Shown here: one piece after another, positions 22,116-32,180 of the stretch | Layout of the letters: every line of letters begins with the position of its first letter | How positions within the stretch are numbered: position 1 is the stretch's first letter | Origin: Vombatus ursinus | Lineage: Eukaryota > Chordata > Mammalia > Diprotodontia > Vombatidae | DNA length: 64,000 bases | Reading direction: 5' to 3' | Assembly: GCF_900497805.2 (NCBI RefSeq) | Contig: NW_020954562.1 | Span: forward strand, 21,540,347-21,604,346 | Translations under genes and position numbers: made by a program | The notes under the pieces: model-generated | What the model saw: only the letters and a program-made list of their open reading frames with translations | Told to the model about the DNA's origin: nothing | Databases searched by the model: none

Positions 22116-23029
22116 TTTCAAAATGGAATTTTATTTCCTTTTTTTGGAAAAAAAAAAGATTTCTCTTAATTTGGTCTGCTTAGTTATTGCAAGGCCAATA
22201 TTTTGCCACTCCCTCCCACCCCACTTTTTCTTGTTAGAAATATTGTCTTTTTGGGAGGGAGCCTCACTCCTTGTTCCTAGGCTGGCAAATAATAGTTGAC
22301 ATTTTTTATTGTGCTTCCTAAGACACACGTCTTTGAAAACAGTGTTTTAAAGACCAATTCAGTCAATAGATATGTTTGTTTACAGGGTTATAAAAATATG
22401 AAATGATTACAAATGTGTGATGTGTTGGTTCTTGTTGTTTGAAGTATGAAATGAGCTATTGGTGGAAACAATTATAAACATGTTCATGTTAAAGCAATGG
22501 ATTGAAACTTACTGTTACATTATATTTACACCTCCACTCTGTGTAAGTTCGTTGTTAGCTAAACGTTACTTGGCTCTTATTTCACCCAAATTAAACAAAT
22601 CTCAGCATTAAGAAAAACAAAATACTTTATCTGTAGAGTGCTACCATATAGTGTAAATAAGAAGCTGAAGATGCTCAGTCTTTCTTAGAAATGGGCCAAT
22701 ATGTGTTACATTTAAGAAGTACCCTGTTTCCTTTAAGAAAGTTGGCTAGCAGTGAGAAAAGAAGAGAGAGAAGTTTATCAAAATGAATTGCATGATCATG
22801 TCCCACAAATACTTTAATTCTGAGTTCATTGCTATTGCATGGCATATATGTTACATTATGCATAGAACATTTATACATACAGTCAGCTGATGGGGAGGTG
22901 GTGATCTAGGGCCATTCTTAACCTAATTTTAACATTATCGTCATTTTTGGCAAATGTACTATAGCATGTCTGATAATATTCATCTTTTCCTTTCCTCCTT
23001 TATGGCACTCATTTCATTTTGGCTCAAAG

Positions 23030-23047
23030 GAATGCACTAAATCTCAG
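23030..23047 (+). CDS. RAPGEF2: RAPGEF2 18-bp microexon (ECTKSQ)
   Basis: The 18 bases GAATGCACTAAATCTCAG lie between TCAAAG and GTATTG and read Glu-Cys-Thr-Lys-Ser-Gln. In the long RAPGEF2 isoforms I remember, GYHT is followed by ECTKSQ and then LPADF. This is exactly the missing piece, at the right place and in phase 0 on both sides. Skipping it would remove six residues without changing frame. The donor GTATTG lacks the usual G at +5 and is weak. The acceptor has a long pyrimidine stretch 30-50 bp upstream, but only a purine-containing CTCAAAG at the junction. Neither feature argues against a real exon, and both suit an alternatively used one. I looked for UGC close to the acceptor, a mark of some neural microexons, and did not see it. 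It is too short to be found by open-frame methods. Confidence 0.88.
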
Positions 23048-24734
23048 GTATTGTAATTTGTGTGTGGTCCCCTAACACTAACCGTTTACTTGTAAGTTTG
23101 CAGTGTAACTAATAAATTCATAATACTGATGTATTATGTGTCTAAGTGGATTATGCTTGTCCCTTTGTATTTTTAGAGTTATTTTGCCTGTCTTAGAGGA
23201 AATGCTTAAGACTTTCTAAGCATCAGTGTTAAGACTTGGTGACAGCATGGGCTTTCTGCTTTCTCTTTCATACCTAGCATTGGGCTGATCACAAACACGT
23301 TAGATGCTCAGGGAACATTGATGGTAAATTCCTTTACATAGAATTATAGATTTCCCTGTATTGAGGGTTTGTCAATGTCTTTAATGCTTATTTCAGTTAT
23401 TATAGCTAAGAAAAGACATTGTTCAGGAGGGCATCACAATTCCCATCACCCTCTTCAGAATTTGTAAAATTTTCAAATCATTAAAAATATTTGTATGTGT
23501 TCCTTTAAAGACATATTTCTTTCCTTATCTATTGTTTTTATGCCTCCAATTCAGACATAGATTCAGGGATTTTTACAGCTTTGTCCAGTTGAATAGAGGG
23601 AATATTTAAAAGGTAACACAAATATTCAGTTTGCTTTAATCAGTATGTTTAGAAGTATCAGGAAGTGAAGAGCTGTGTAGTCACAAGTCTGCCTTGAAAA
23701 ACTAAAGAACAAATAGGATTTGAGTATAATTTGTGTTAATGATTTAGGGTCTATCTTTTCATCTTACAAACATCAGCCACCATAGTGTGTATCTTTGAGG
23801 TATATATGAACCCAACTGCAAGTGTATCTTCTATAGTTAGAACGTGTTGGGTGAAAAAAGTGAAATCAATGTCTAGTAGAAATCCATTGTAATTCTTCAT
23901 TTTAACCAGACTTGCTTGTTTCTTTCTTATTAGTTGGCAAATCTATGGAATCAGTTTTTTACCATAGAGTACTTGGATGCTTATATATGACTAGCATGGT
24001 TAATAATTTTCTTCATTTTGACATTATTGTTCAAATGTGGAGTTATCTTAGAAAAGTCTCTTAGGATGTTGGAGTCATGGGGGAAAGTGTTATTTTTCAT
24101 AGTGTCCTAAATTGATGTAACTAATAAAATAATTTGGTTTTATCTCTTTTTAAATTGACATGAAAAAATAATATTAACTTAATTCTTAGTACATTAAGGG
24201 TCCATCATCCATAAAATATGTTCAATTTAATAGCTTTGCGTGCTCATCTGAAGTACTTGTTGGGTTCTGTAAAACAAAATGTGATGGTTGTGTGGTTAAG
24301 GCTTGGTAATGAGAAAAGTGGATTTATGTCCTGTCAGCATTATTTCTGAATTTTTACAATGTAAGATTTGGAAATATTGGTCATTTTGTATGGAATTAGT
24401 GAGTTTTAAAGTGAATGTATAAGAAATGTTGATGTAGCAAGAGAATTTTTAAAAATTAGTTTTTAGAAGATATGTTCTTTTAAGAAAACTTTCTACATAT
24501 GAAAATAGTAAACATAATAAAAATTAAACTTGTAAAAACATTTTTTTAACTTGAAAGAACTCTGATTTAATCCAATTTCTATTCTGCTTTGTGGTCAATT
24601 TAAAATAGAAATCTTCATTGTGCCATGCTAGCTTAAACATGTTTGAAAATTAGGGATTTTGTAATCTCTGAAAAATGTAAATATTTTTCATGCTAATATG
24701 GGAGTCCTAATATTGTTCATTAAAAACTTTTTTT

Positions 24735-24923
24735 TTGAGCAAGCATTTTCTTTTCTTTCTTTTTTTTTTAAGGCATTTGGGGTTAAGTGACTTGCCCACA
24801 GTCACACGGCTAGTAACTGTCAAGTGTTTGGTCAGAGGCCGGATTTGAACTCAGGTCCTCCTGACTTCAGGGCTGGTGCTCTATCCACTGTGCCACCTAG
24901 CTGCCCCTTGAGCAAGCATTTTC
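24735..24923 (-). mobile_element. Marsupial CORE-SINE with exact 16-bp TSD
   Basis: Target-site duplications TTGAGCAAGCATTTTC are identical at 24735-24750 and 24908-24923. Between them the antisense short-form SINE is complete, from T-run to GCCACCTAGCTGCCCC. A perfect duplication and high similarity to sister copies suggest a fairly recent insertion. The frame reading RPDLNSGPPDFRAG here is SINE-derived, not a gene. Confidence 0.97.
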
Positions 24924-24952
24924 AAAGAGAAGGAGGTGCTTCAGGTCTTTGC

Positions 24953-25144
24953 CAGTGGTTGTCAAAATTTGGTCTGGGGATCCCCAGGGAATCCTCAAGA
25001 CTTTTTATAAAATATTATAATTTCTAATGCAGGAAATGTTAATAAATATCAAACCCCCCCAAAGCAAATTATTTTGGAGAGGGTCCTCACTAATTTTAAA
25101 GAGATTTAAAAGAGTCCTGAGTCCAAAAAGTTTGAGAACCACTG
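24953..25144 (+). mobile_element. hAT-Charlie MITE (MER5-like)
   Basis: Ends CAGTGGTTGTCAAAATTTGG and AAAAGTTTGAGAACCACTG are imperfect inverted repeats of the MER5/Charlie type. Flanking 8-mers GTCTTTGC and GTCTGTAC agree at six of eight positions, as an aged hAT target duplication would. 192 bp, no transposase. The SINE at 24735 landed only 21 bp to its left. Confidence 0.85.
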
Positions 25145-25509
25145 GTCTGTACCATGCTTAGGCATTTTTAAAATGTGTTGCAAGCAGTAGAAGCTTGCTT
25201 TCATCATGATTCTTTTGGTCCTATTAGTAAGAGGTTCCACTGATAAACTGTAATTTAAATAGTATGGGTCAAAACTTTTTGCTGTAGGTTTTGATCTGTG
25301 TCAGTATACATTTAGTTTGGTCAAATGAAGCAACATGGTGCAGTGATTCCCAACATTTTTTCCCCCTTAACTCCCTTTAAACTGTAACAGAATAAAATGT
25401 GTTGTGAAACCACTGGTGGCTTGGGGAGTGTGTGTGTATGTGTGCATGTGTGTAACATAATTAGATAATTATTTACTTATTAAGGTTTAAATTAAATAAG
25501 TAAATTTAA

Positions 25510-26400
25510 TAATAAATCTAGCAATCGATAAATGGTCAAAGGATATAAACAAATAGTTTTCAGATGATGAAATCAAAGCTAACTATAGTCATATGAAAAA
25601 ATACTCTAAATCATTATTGATTAGAGAAGTGCAAATTAAAATCTCATGCCTGTCAGATTGGCTAACATGACAAAAAAGGAAAATGACAAATGCTAGAGGG
25701 ATTGAGAGAAAATTGGGACAATAATGCAATGCTAGTGGAGTTGTGAACTGCTCCAACTATCTGGAGAACAATTTGGAACTATGCCCAAAGGGCTATAAAA
25801 CTGTACATACCCTTTTATCTAGCAATATTACTACCAGGTCTGTATCTCAAATAGATTAAAAAAAAAAGACAAAGACCTATATGTACAAAAATATTTGTAG
25901 AAACTCTTTTTGTGGTGGCAAAGAATCGGAAGGGGGATGCTCATCTATTGAGAAATGGCTGAACAAGTGATGGTATATGATTGTGATGGAATAGTGTTGT
26001 GCTATAAAAGTTATGAGCAGGATGGTTATAGAAAAACCTGAGAAGACTTAATATGAACTGATGCAAAATGAAGTAAACATAACCAGGCGAACATCTTACA
26101 GAGTAACAGCAATATTATAACAGTGATCAACTATGAATGACTTAGCTATTCTGATCAATACAGTGATCCAAGGCAGTTCCAAAGGCCTTATGGTGGAATC
26201 TGAGTACAGATTGAAGCATAATTTTTTTCAGTTTCTTTTTCTTTCTTTCTTTCTTTTTTTTTGCAAGATGGCTAATATAGAAATATGTTTTGCACTATTT
26301 CACATTTTGTCTTCTCAATGGGTGGAGGAGTGTGAGGAGGGAAAGAATTTGGAGCTCAAATTTTTTAACAAAATAAATAATAAATTTGCTTTTTTTGAAA
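25510..26400 (+). mobile_element. L1 3' end, sense (end of ORF2 plus 3' UTR)
   Basis: Sense L1 order: AATGGTCAAAGGATATAAAC, TCATATGAAAAAATACTCTA, GAACAATTTGGAACTATGCC, GATGGTATATGATTGTGATG, ACTGATGCAAAATGAAGTAA, AGATTGAAGCATAATTTTTT, GGAGCTCAAATTTTTTAAC. It covers the C-terminal part of ORF2 and the 3' UTR and is 5' truncated. ORF2 is interrupted by several stops (for example after DINK and after CLSDWLT), so it is dead. The small open frame near 26133 lies in its tail. Confidence 0.88.
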
Positions 26401-26429
26401 AAGGATTTTGAGCATGAAATCCTTATGGG

Positions 26430-26690
26430 AACTGCAGATATAGAGTATAGGACTTGGAGTCAAAAGGGTTTGAATCCTACCTCTGACATTTAAATAGCTC
26501 TGTGTGTGTGTGTAAGAGAGAAACAAGACAAGATAGTCCTCAAGCAGTCATTTAGCTGTTTAGTCATGAGTGTTCTCATTTTAAAAATGGGAGTGATAAT
26601 GCTTATAGTCTTTAGCTCATAGTGTTGCTGAGAAAATCGAATGACATACTGCATATCAAATGATTTGTAAACCCTAAAACCATATATGTT
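26430..26690 (+). repeat. MIR/CORE-SINE with short TG repeat, sense
   Basis: GAGTATAGGACTTGGAGTCA, GTTTGAATCCTACCTCTGAC, AAAATGGGAGTGATAATGCT and AAATGATTTGTAAACCCTAA follow MIR order. A short (TG)n sits where the CORE should be. Confidence 0.65.
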
Positions 26691-28336
26691 AGTTATTGTT
26701 TAGTGTGTCCCATCCTACTAAGAGTCATTACTCTTCTGATAAACTCAGTTTACTGTTAGTTGGGATAAGGGACAAATAAAAGTTGGGGTTAGTTAGATTT
26801 TGATGATGGTGTTGGGGGTTAGTCTTAGCCAAGATGTATAGAAGTTATCAAGTCCAGTTCCCAGATTGAAATATTCCTGTTGAGGTAAGGGGAAGGGGAA
26901 AAGATGATGGCATGGCACTTTGTAACCAGAAGACAAGTTATTTTTCTCTAGACCCCAGTTTCTTCAATTGTGACTTTAGAGATTGAAATAGAAGGACATG
27001 GCATCTACAGTCTCTTCCAGCTCTAAATCTATGTTCATATGAAAATCAGATGAGTAGTAGGGGTCAGAGGTCCATTGGTTAACTAGGCAGTCAAAAACCA
27101 GGAAAATGGCAAGTGTGAAAAAGGCAGAGAAGTAAGTCAAACTGAGGTTTTAATACTACCTAATTAGTTGAAGCTGATCCCTGGCTGGGATCTAGCTAGC
27201 TACTTATATTCTACCTTGGGTGGACCCAACCCCTGAGTCAAACTGTCCTTGAGGTTTACAGAAAATGGTAACTGAAGATAGATAGCCCTAGGTCATTAAG
27301 ACAGAGCTTCAGAATAGACAATTTCAAGATACAGAATTTGAATAGATTAGACCAGGTCTTTGGATATGCAATTTCCCTCCCACCCCCCTTTTTGCTTATT
27401 ATTCTTCCTAGATCCTAAAATAAGTGAAAAAAAAAAGATATCGTTCATGATACCTCCTGTAGTATATATTAAACATTTAACTATATAAGTCTTGTTATGC
27501 AGAAGTCTTTGACATTCATAGATAATACTTGGTCCCCAAGAGTAGAAAAGTCTGAGAGATGCTGAGGGTGCTGGAAAAGCTTGTGAGGGAAGAATGACTA
27601 CTCTGATCTACTTTTTACCTCAATAGAAAGCCACTTATAATGTGTATTTATTTCTTCTCCTTTGTCTTCCCTTTTCCTTTCTTCCTCTCTTTAATTCAGT
27701 TTGCTTGAAATCAACAAATACTTTTTGAATAAGAAGTTAGATTGATGGAGTCTTATTAAATCTTAACTCAGGTACTGCTACGTCATGATTTAAAATGTGT
27801 GCCCCATATATCATTATTAAGTCTTCTCTCCTCTCTGTTAGTTCTCCCCCCCATCCTGCCCTCCCCCTTTGCCCATTATTACCCCTACCATTGTCATTTC
27901 TAAGTGCTTCTGATCACAATTAGTACGTAATTCATACTAAGATGTAAAGTGCTGACTGCCTTAGCATTTCCTGCAGACTAGAAGTGAATCAGTTAAATAG
28001 AATATGTTTAGATGGGTGGTTTTTGAATAGCAGGGAATATAATGAGTGTTGTTTAATTGTATATATGCCCTTCCAAGTACAAGTAGCCCCTGTCCCATAG
28101 TGTTTAAAAGACAGCGTCATTTATTGAAATAGGGAGCTTGAGTGCAAATATTTGAAATGACATTTTTCTTGTGGAGGGTCTACTGATTATATATTTTTTG
28201 AACTGGTAGTTTAGAGAAAAAAAGGTAATAAATATATTCCCTGTGTTCTTTGCCCTGTGCTCAAGGTGGTTATATTATACTTTGGGTGATATAACCCATT
28301 ATTTTCATCCAGACCTGTGACTTCATTGGTGTAGGG

Positions 28337-28917
28337 TGATGTGGTTTAGCGGTTAGGGGTCCTGGGACCGCAAAATCACAACATGTGGGTCCTGCTCGAA
28401 AGAATTCGACCCAAGCCTTCTTTCAGCCAAATACAAGGTTTATTAGAACATCCATCATATAGGGCAGACTTTTCAGGAGTCTGAACACGGGTAAGCAGTG
28501 GCTAGATTATAAGAATCTAAGCAGTGGCTAGATTTTAAGAATCAGAGCAGTGGCTAGGTTATAAGAATCAGAGCATCTTAATGGAGACAAGGTGGATCTT
28601 ATATATAGAAAGACTGTGGGAGGGACCTAGGAGTGGTCAGTAAACTGGGGTGAACAAAACTCCTGGGACCTGGACTATGGCCAAGGGAGAATGGAGCCTA
28701 GTTAGGATTAAGGGTGGGAAATGGCCAGGGGCCATACATAAGGAGGTAAAACAAAGGGAGGCCAGGCTAGGTTAAAGGTAACAGAACTGGGAGATTGGGT
28801 GTAGCCACAATGAAAGGCCAGTTGGTGGGATTATAGCCTCAGGCAAATGCCAGAGATTTGGCCAAGTGGGAAAGTTCACGGTTTTTCCTTTCTGGGGTCT
28901 AGATCCCAACCCCATCA
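28337..28917 (-). mobile_element. Solo LTR of an endogenous retrovirus (fossil)
   Basis: A 581-bp LTR on the minus strand. It runs from TGATGGGGTT at 28917 to CCACATCA at 28337, with the canonical TG...CA ends. It is flanked by a perfect 5-bp target duplication TAGGG (28332-28336 and 28918-28922). On the minus strand a TATA-like box (28599-28607) lies upstream of an AATAAA signal (28439-28444), in the correct U3-R-U5 order. Three 26-bp tandem units lie at 28492-28569, between the TATA box and the poly-A signal. No internal viral region is present, so it is a solo LTR left by recombination. A 5-bp duplication fits a gammaretrovirus-like (class I) or similar family; I cannot name it. The clean ends and intact duplication suggest moderate age. 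Confidence 0.9.
28492..28569 (-). repeat. Three 26-bp tandem units inside the solo LTR
   Basis: The units at 28492-28517, 28518-28543 and 28544-28569 each contain AGCAGTGGCTAG and TAAGAATC. They differ from each other at only a few positions. Confidence 0.95.
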
Positions 28918-29039
28918 TAGGGGATTGCCAGATGAGGAAATTTCTCAATCAATACCAGTACCGATACTAGTACCAATACCATGCCAACACCAACACCAAT
29001 ACTAACCCCAATCCCAATACTACTTTAATCACAATTCCA

Positions 29040-29215
29040 GTTCTAATACACCTGCTACTGTTTTGTAGTTTGTAACAGAGAGTTGCCTGGAATACTGAGA
29101 GCTGACTGACTTGCTCTGAGTCACATTGCTATTATGTGCCAGAGGGTCTCGAATCTAGGTTTTTCTGCCTATGAGACTAGCTCTCTATCCGGTAATTCAG
29201 TCTGCTTCTCAAATA
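29040..29215 (-). repeat. MIR fragment, antisense
   Basis: GACTGACTTGCTCTGAGTCA and CTCGAATCTAGGTTTTTCTG to AGCTCTCTATCC match an antisense MIR core. Weak ends. Confidence 0.55.
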
Positions 29216-29438
29216 TACATATACAATTTTAATAAATAACAGTACAATGCAGTAAGTATCAAATGAATAGTATATAAAAATGAACAGTCTAGGATTTCAG
29301 AGGAGGGAGGGATCGAGTTCATTGTCATATGTGTCAAATAACATGAAACTGCTTAGTCAGGTTGCTTCTGGAAGAAATGGGACTTTTGGCTTAGGACTCG
29401 AAGAATGTGTAGGACTTGAATTAGGGGAAAAGGAAAGG

Positions 29439-29440
<2 letters not shown>

Positions 29441-29470
<30 letters not shown>

Positions 29471-29473
29471 CGC
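29441..29473 (+). repeat. (TG)n(CG)n microsatellite
   Basis: TG units pass directly into CG units (TGCGCGCGCGCGC). Alternating purine-pyrimidine DNA of this kind can form Z-DNA. The open frame crossing it is chance. Confidence 0.95.
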
Positions 29474-29639
29474 ATCTAGAGCTATTCCAAATACACCAAA
29501 CAGTTTGTACTAGGAAAAGTAGGTTTAGATTATAATCAAAATAAGTTAAAATAAGAAAATGAAGAATAAGTCATTAATGGTGTTGGTTTACTAGGCTCTT
29601 ATCCTTCTAGCTTGGACTCTTACCAGGTCATATACCTTA

Positions 29640-30420
29640 ATACTCCAATAGGATCATAACTGGCTTTGTTGTCTTGAACTTTCTCTACCCTCTCCCAGTT
29701 TTCTTACACACTGCTGCAGGTTAATCTTCCTGAAACAAATCTTTCATTGTGGCACCTTCGCTGGTGACTCTTTGCTTCTAGAATAAAATCCAAACACTTT
29801 AGCCTGCCACCGAATGTTCTTCTAAATCCCAGCTTTGCTGTGCACCAACTGTGGGAGGTCAGACAAACCCCCTTAACTTTACTGAGCCATAGTTTACTGA
29901 TATGTGAAATGTGGATAATAATATAATACCAAACTCATAGGATTGTTGTATGAAGGGTGATACTATACTTAAATTACAGAAAAAATGTATGCTTCTGCCA
30001 CTATCTCAACCCAACTCCCTTTCCAGGATTACGTGTTATTATTCTGTTATTTGATCTCTCCTAAATAAACTGGTCTTCCCTGTGTCTCTTCTCATCTCAC
30101 TTGATCCACAATGTTCCCTTGGCAGTACACGCTCTCCTCCTCTACCTATGTGTAGACTGACAAATTTTTCCCTCACCAAGAAGATTTACTAGTTCGATTT
30201 ATCCCACATTAATGTCATTTCCATTGGATAATATAACTTAGTCATAGATTCCCATCGACAAATAAATGGGAAAGACAAATTGCATCTCTTGCCTTGTTGC
30301 CATATATTATTACTGATTTCTTGTACTATTAATTAGCTTTTTTTTGTCTATGAAAACAGGGGCTGTTTATGCTGCTTCTTTAAGATCCCTAAAAGAATTT
30401 AGAATGTAGTACTAAGCCAC
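29640..30420 (+). repeat. L2, sense, with a MIR-like insert
   Basis: The left part (29640-29830) has CTGCTGCAGGTTAATCTTCC, TCTTTCATTGTGGCACCTTC and AAATCCAAACACTTTAGCCT, the L2 3'-region order. A sense MIR-like piece follows at 29831-29990 (CCCCTTAACTTTACTGAGCC, ATGTGAAATGTGGATAATAA). The L2 seems to resume loosely to about 30420. Confidence 0.6.
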
Positions 30421-30639
30421 AGTATGTGTTCTGTTTGGAGATGCAGCACAACCGTAATCCTAATTGAATTAATTTAGTGTGAAGATCTTGACATAAGAAT
30501 GCAAAGCTAATAGAAAATGTTTTGGTAAATAAAAGCAAATCATTAGATTGACTTCAGCAGAGAGTCAGATTGCTACTTTTAGTAGCCATGCAACCTAAGG
30601 AAAGTCTCTTCCTCTCTGTATTTCAGTTTCCTTATTTGT

Positions 30640-30830
30640 GAATTGAGGGGGTTAGATGGCGTTGTAGTATGTGGAAAGAGCACTGGATTTGTATTCAGAG
30701 GACCTGGGTTCAGAATCTGGCTCTGTTTGACCTTGACCAAATCACATACTGTCTCTATGCCCTAGTTTTCTTATCTTTAAAATGGTTGTATTAGATGACT
30801 TTGAAGGTCTCTTCCCGCTCCAAATTTCCG
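30640..30830 (+). repeat. MIR/CORE-SINE, sense
   Basis: AAAGAGCACTGGATTTGTAT, AGAGGACCTGGGTTCAGAAT and TTAGATGACTTTGAAGGTCT are in MIR/CORE-SINE order. Confidence 0.75.
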
Positions 30831-31009
30831 ATTCCACTCCTAAAAATTTCAAAGGATGCTTTCCAGCTCTAAGTACTACAAAAATTCTATGGTAACATGG
30901 TAGATTATAGGGAAGATGTGGTACAAGTCATGAAAAATGTGGTGAGAATCAGAGGACCTAGATACAAATCTAAGCCCTATCTCTTATTAAATTTTTGACT
31001 CTGTGAATT

Positions 31010-31200
31010 AAATTCATTTTGGAAAGTGGAAAGAGCTGATGAAGGATTCAAGATGCCTAGGTTTAAGTTCCAGTTCTTCCATTAACTCTCTGTGTAACCT
31101 TGGGAAATTTACTTAACCTTTCTAGACCTCAGTTTCCTCATTTGTAAAATGAAGGGGTTGGAATAGAAGTTATTCAAAGATACTTGTAGCTCTAATAATT
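31010..31200 (+). repeat. MIR/CORE-SINE, sense
   Basis: GTGTAACCTTGGGAAATTTA, CTTAACCTTTCTAGACCTCA and GTTTCCTCATTTGTAAAATG are in MIR order. Confidence 0.75.
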
Positions 31201-31279
31201 TGAATTTAGGTTGTAATTAGGTTAAAACCGATGAGAGTTGATTGGCCGACATGAGATATGGGTTGTTGTTTTTGGGTTT

Positions 31280-31620
31280 TTTTTTTTAAACTGAAGGTTT
31301 GAGGACAAGTCAGAGGACATTCATACAAATACCAGCACAGAAAGGAGCTGTTTCTTGCATTCCAAACAGAGTACTGAAGTATTTTATTTGGGATGCAAAT
31401 TCTTTCAAAGACCAGCATCACGTCCTCCTTCTACCTATAAGTGGCAGTTTTCCTCATTCTCCTTTACCTAGACCATATGCATTTCAAAATCTGGTCCCCT
31501 ATGGAAAGGTCCTTGAACAATAGGTGGATATACAATACTCTAGCATGTGCACTGCAATTTCTGGCAAAATACAGCTGGGTAAAGCTGCTGCGGTCGGCTT
31601 AATCTCCTTGGTTTTTGGCG

Positions 31621-31651
<31 letters not shown>

Positions 31652-32180
31652 TGTGGCTCAGTTTTGCTGTTATGTTAAGGTATTTATGCTGCTTTGCTTT
31701 GTTAGGCTATCGGAGATGAGCTAATTGAAATATAGATCAGGAGAGCATTTAAAACAATCCAAACCAAAAAAAAAAAAAGATTGGGGGAGGGAGGAGATTT
31801 TCTCTCTTTCTATTAACAGCATGTAACTAGCTGCAAATTCATGCAAGGCAGTGCAGAATGATATGCAGTGTGCTGTTTACCCAAGTTTCAGCTTCTGTTG
31901 GAGAAGGTCTATTTTTATATATTACATCATCCCTGCTGCAGAACTCGGGTGTCCACTGGGATTTACTGTTCTTTCATTCCCCTTGGAAAGAAAGCTTGCA
32001 TTGATGTCATTATTGGACCCATCTTTTGGTTGCACTTGGAAATTGAAAGTAATAAGGGTGTTGTGTGGCAAGTCATGTAATATTTCAAGCAATTTATTTG
32101 TCAGAAAGATCACTGCCAATTTTGGTCCTGCTTCTAATTTGTGAACACTGGTAGCTCTCTGTGCCAGTACATGTCTTTAA
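31280..32180. promoter_or_regulatory. Repeat-free block, candidate intronic regulatory element
   Basis: Apart from the G28 tract and an A-run, I recognise no repeat here, in contrast to both flanks. It contains ordinary mixed-composition DNA with TGCAAATTCATGCAAGGCAG and GAGCTAATTGAAATATAGA, which resemble POU- and homeodomain-type sites. Overlapping open frames exist on both strands but none resembles a known protein. The regulatory reading is inference only. Confidence 0.3.
31620..31647 (+). repeat. Uninterrupted run of 28 G
   Basis: G28 lies between GGTTTTTGGC and CGCCTGTGGC. The length may be uncertain from sequencing. The polyglycine in the open frame around 31524 comes from this tract. 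Confidence 0.95.

Larger units (their letters stand above)
20313..23029 (+). other. RAPGEF2: RAPGEF2 intron before the microexon
   Basis: 2717 bp. It holds a CT/poly-T tract (20327-20364), an antisense MIR scrap (about 20880-20990), a TTTATTAAG-type repeat (21700-21800) and a sense MIR (21930-22115). The last 60 bp are pyrimidine-rich (CATCTTTTCCTTTCCTCCTT) and should define the microexon acceptor. Confidence 0.85.

Noticed and set aside
18160-23047. Assignment of the exons to RAPGEF6
   Set aside because: The linker VDYMDENEEYFQRQASHRQ and the MKPLAIPANHG exon fit RAPGEF2. The RAPGEF6 linker I remember (ENAKDNEDSILQREIPARQ) is clearly different.
24824-25027. Open frame with RPDLNSGPPDFRAGALSTVPPS, similar to frames at 37312, 44464 and 44663
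   Set aside because: All are translations of the marsupial SINE head and CORE. The shared peptide comes from the repeat, not from a gene family.
28492-28569. CRISPR-like array
   Set aside because: Three direct 26-bp units without spacers, inside an LTR of a vertebrate genome.
28337-28917. Full endogenous retrovirus at the LTR
   Set aside because: The target duplication directly flanks a single LTR and no internal region is present.
31524-31724. Open frame with polyglycine
   Set aside because: It is the G28 homopolymer in one frame, with no similarity elsewhere.
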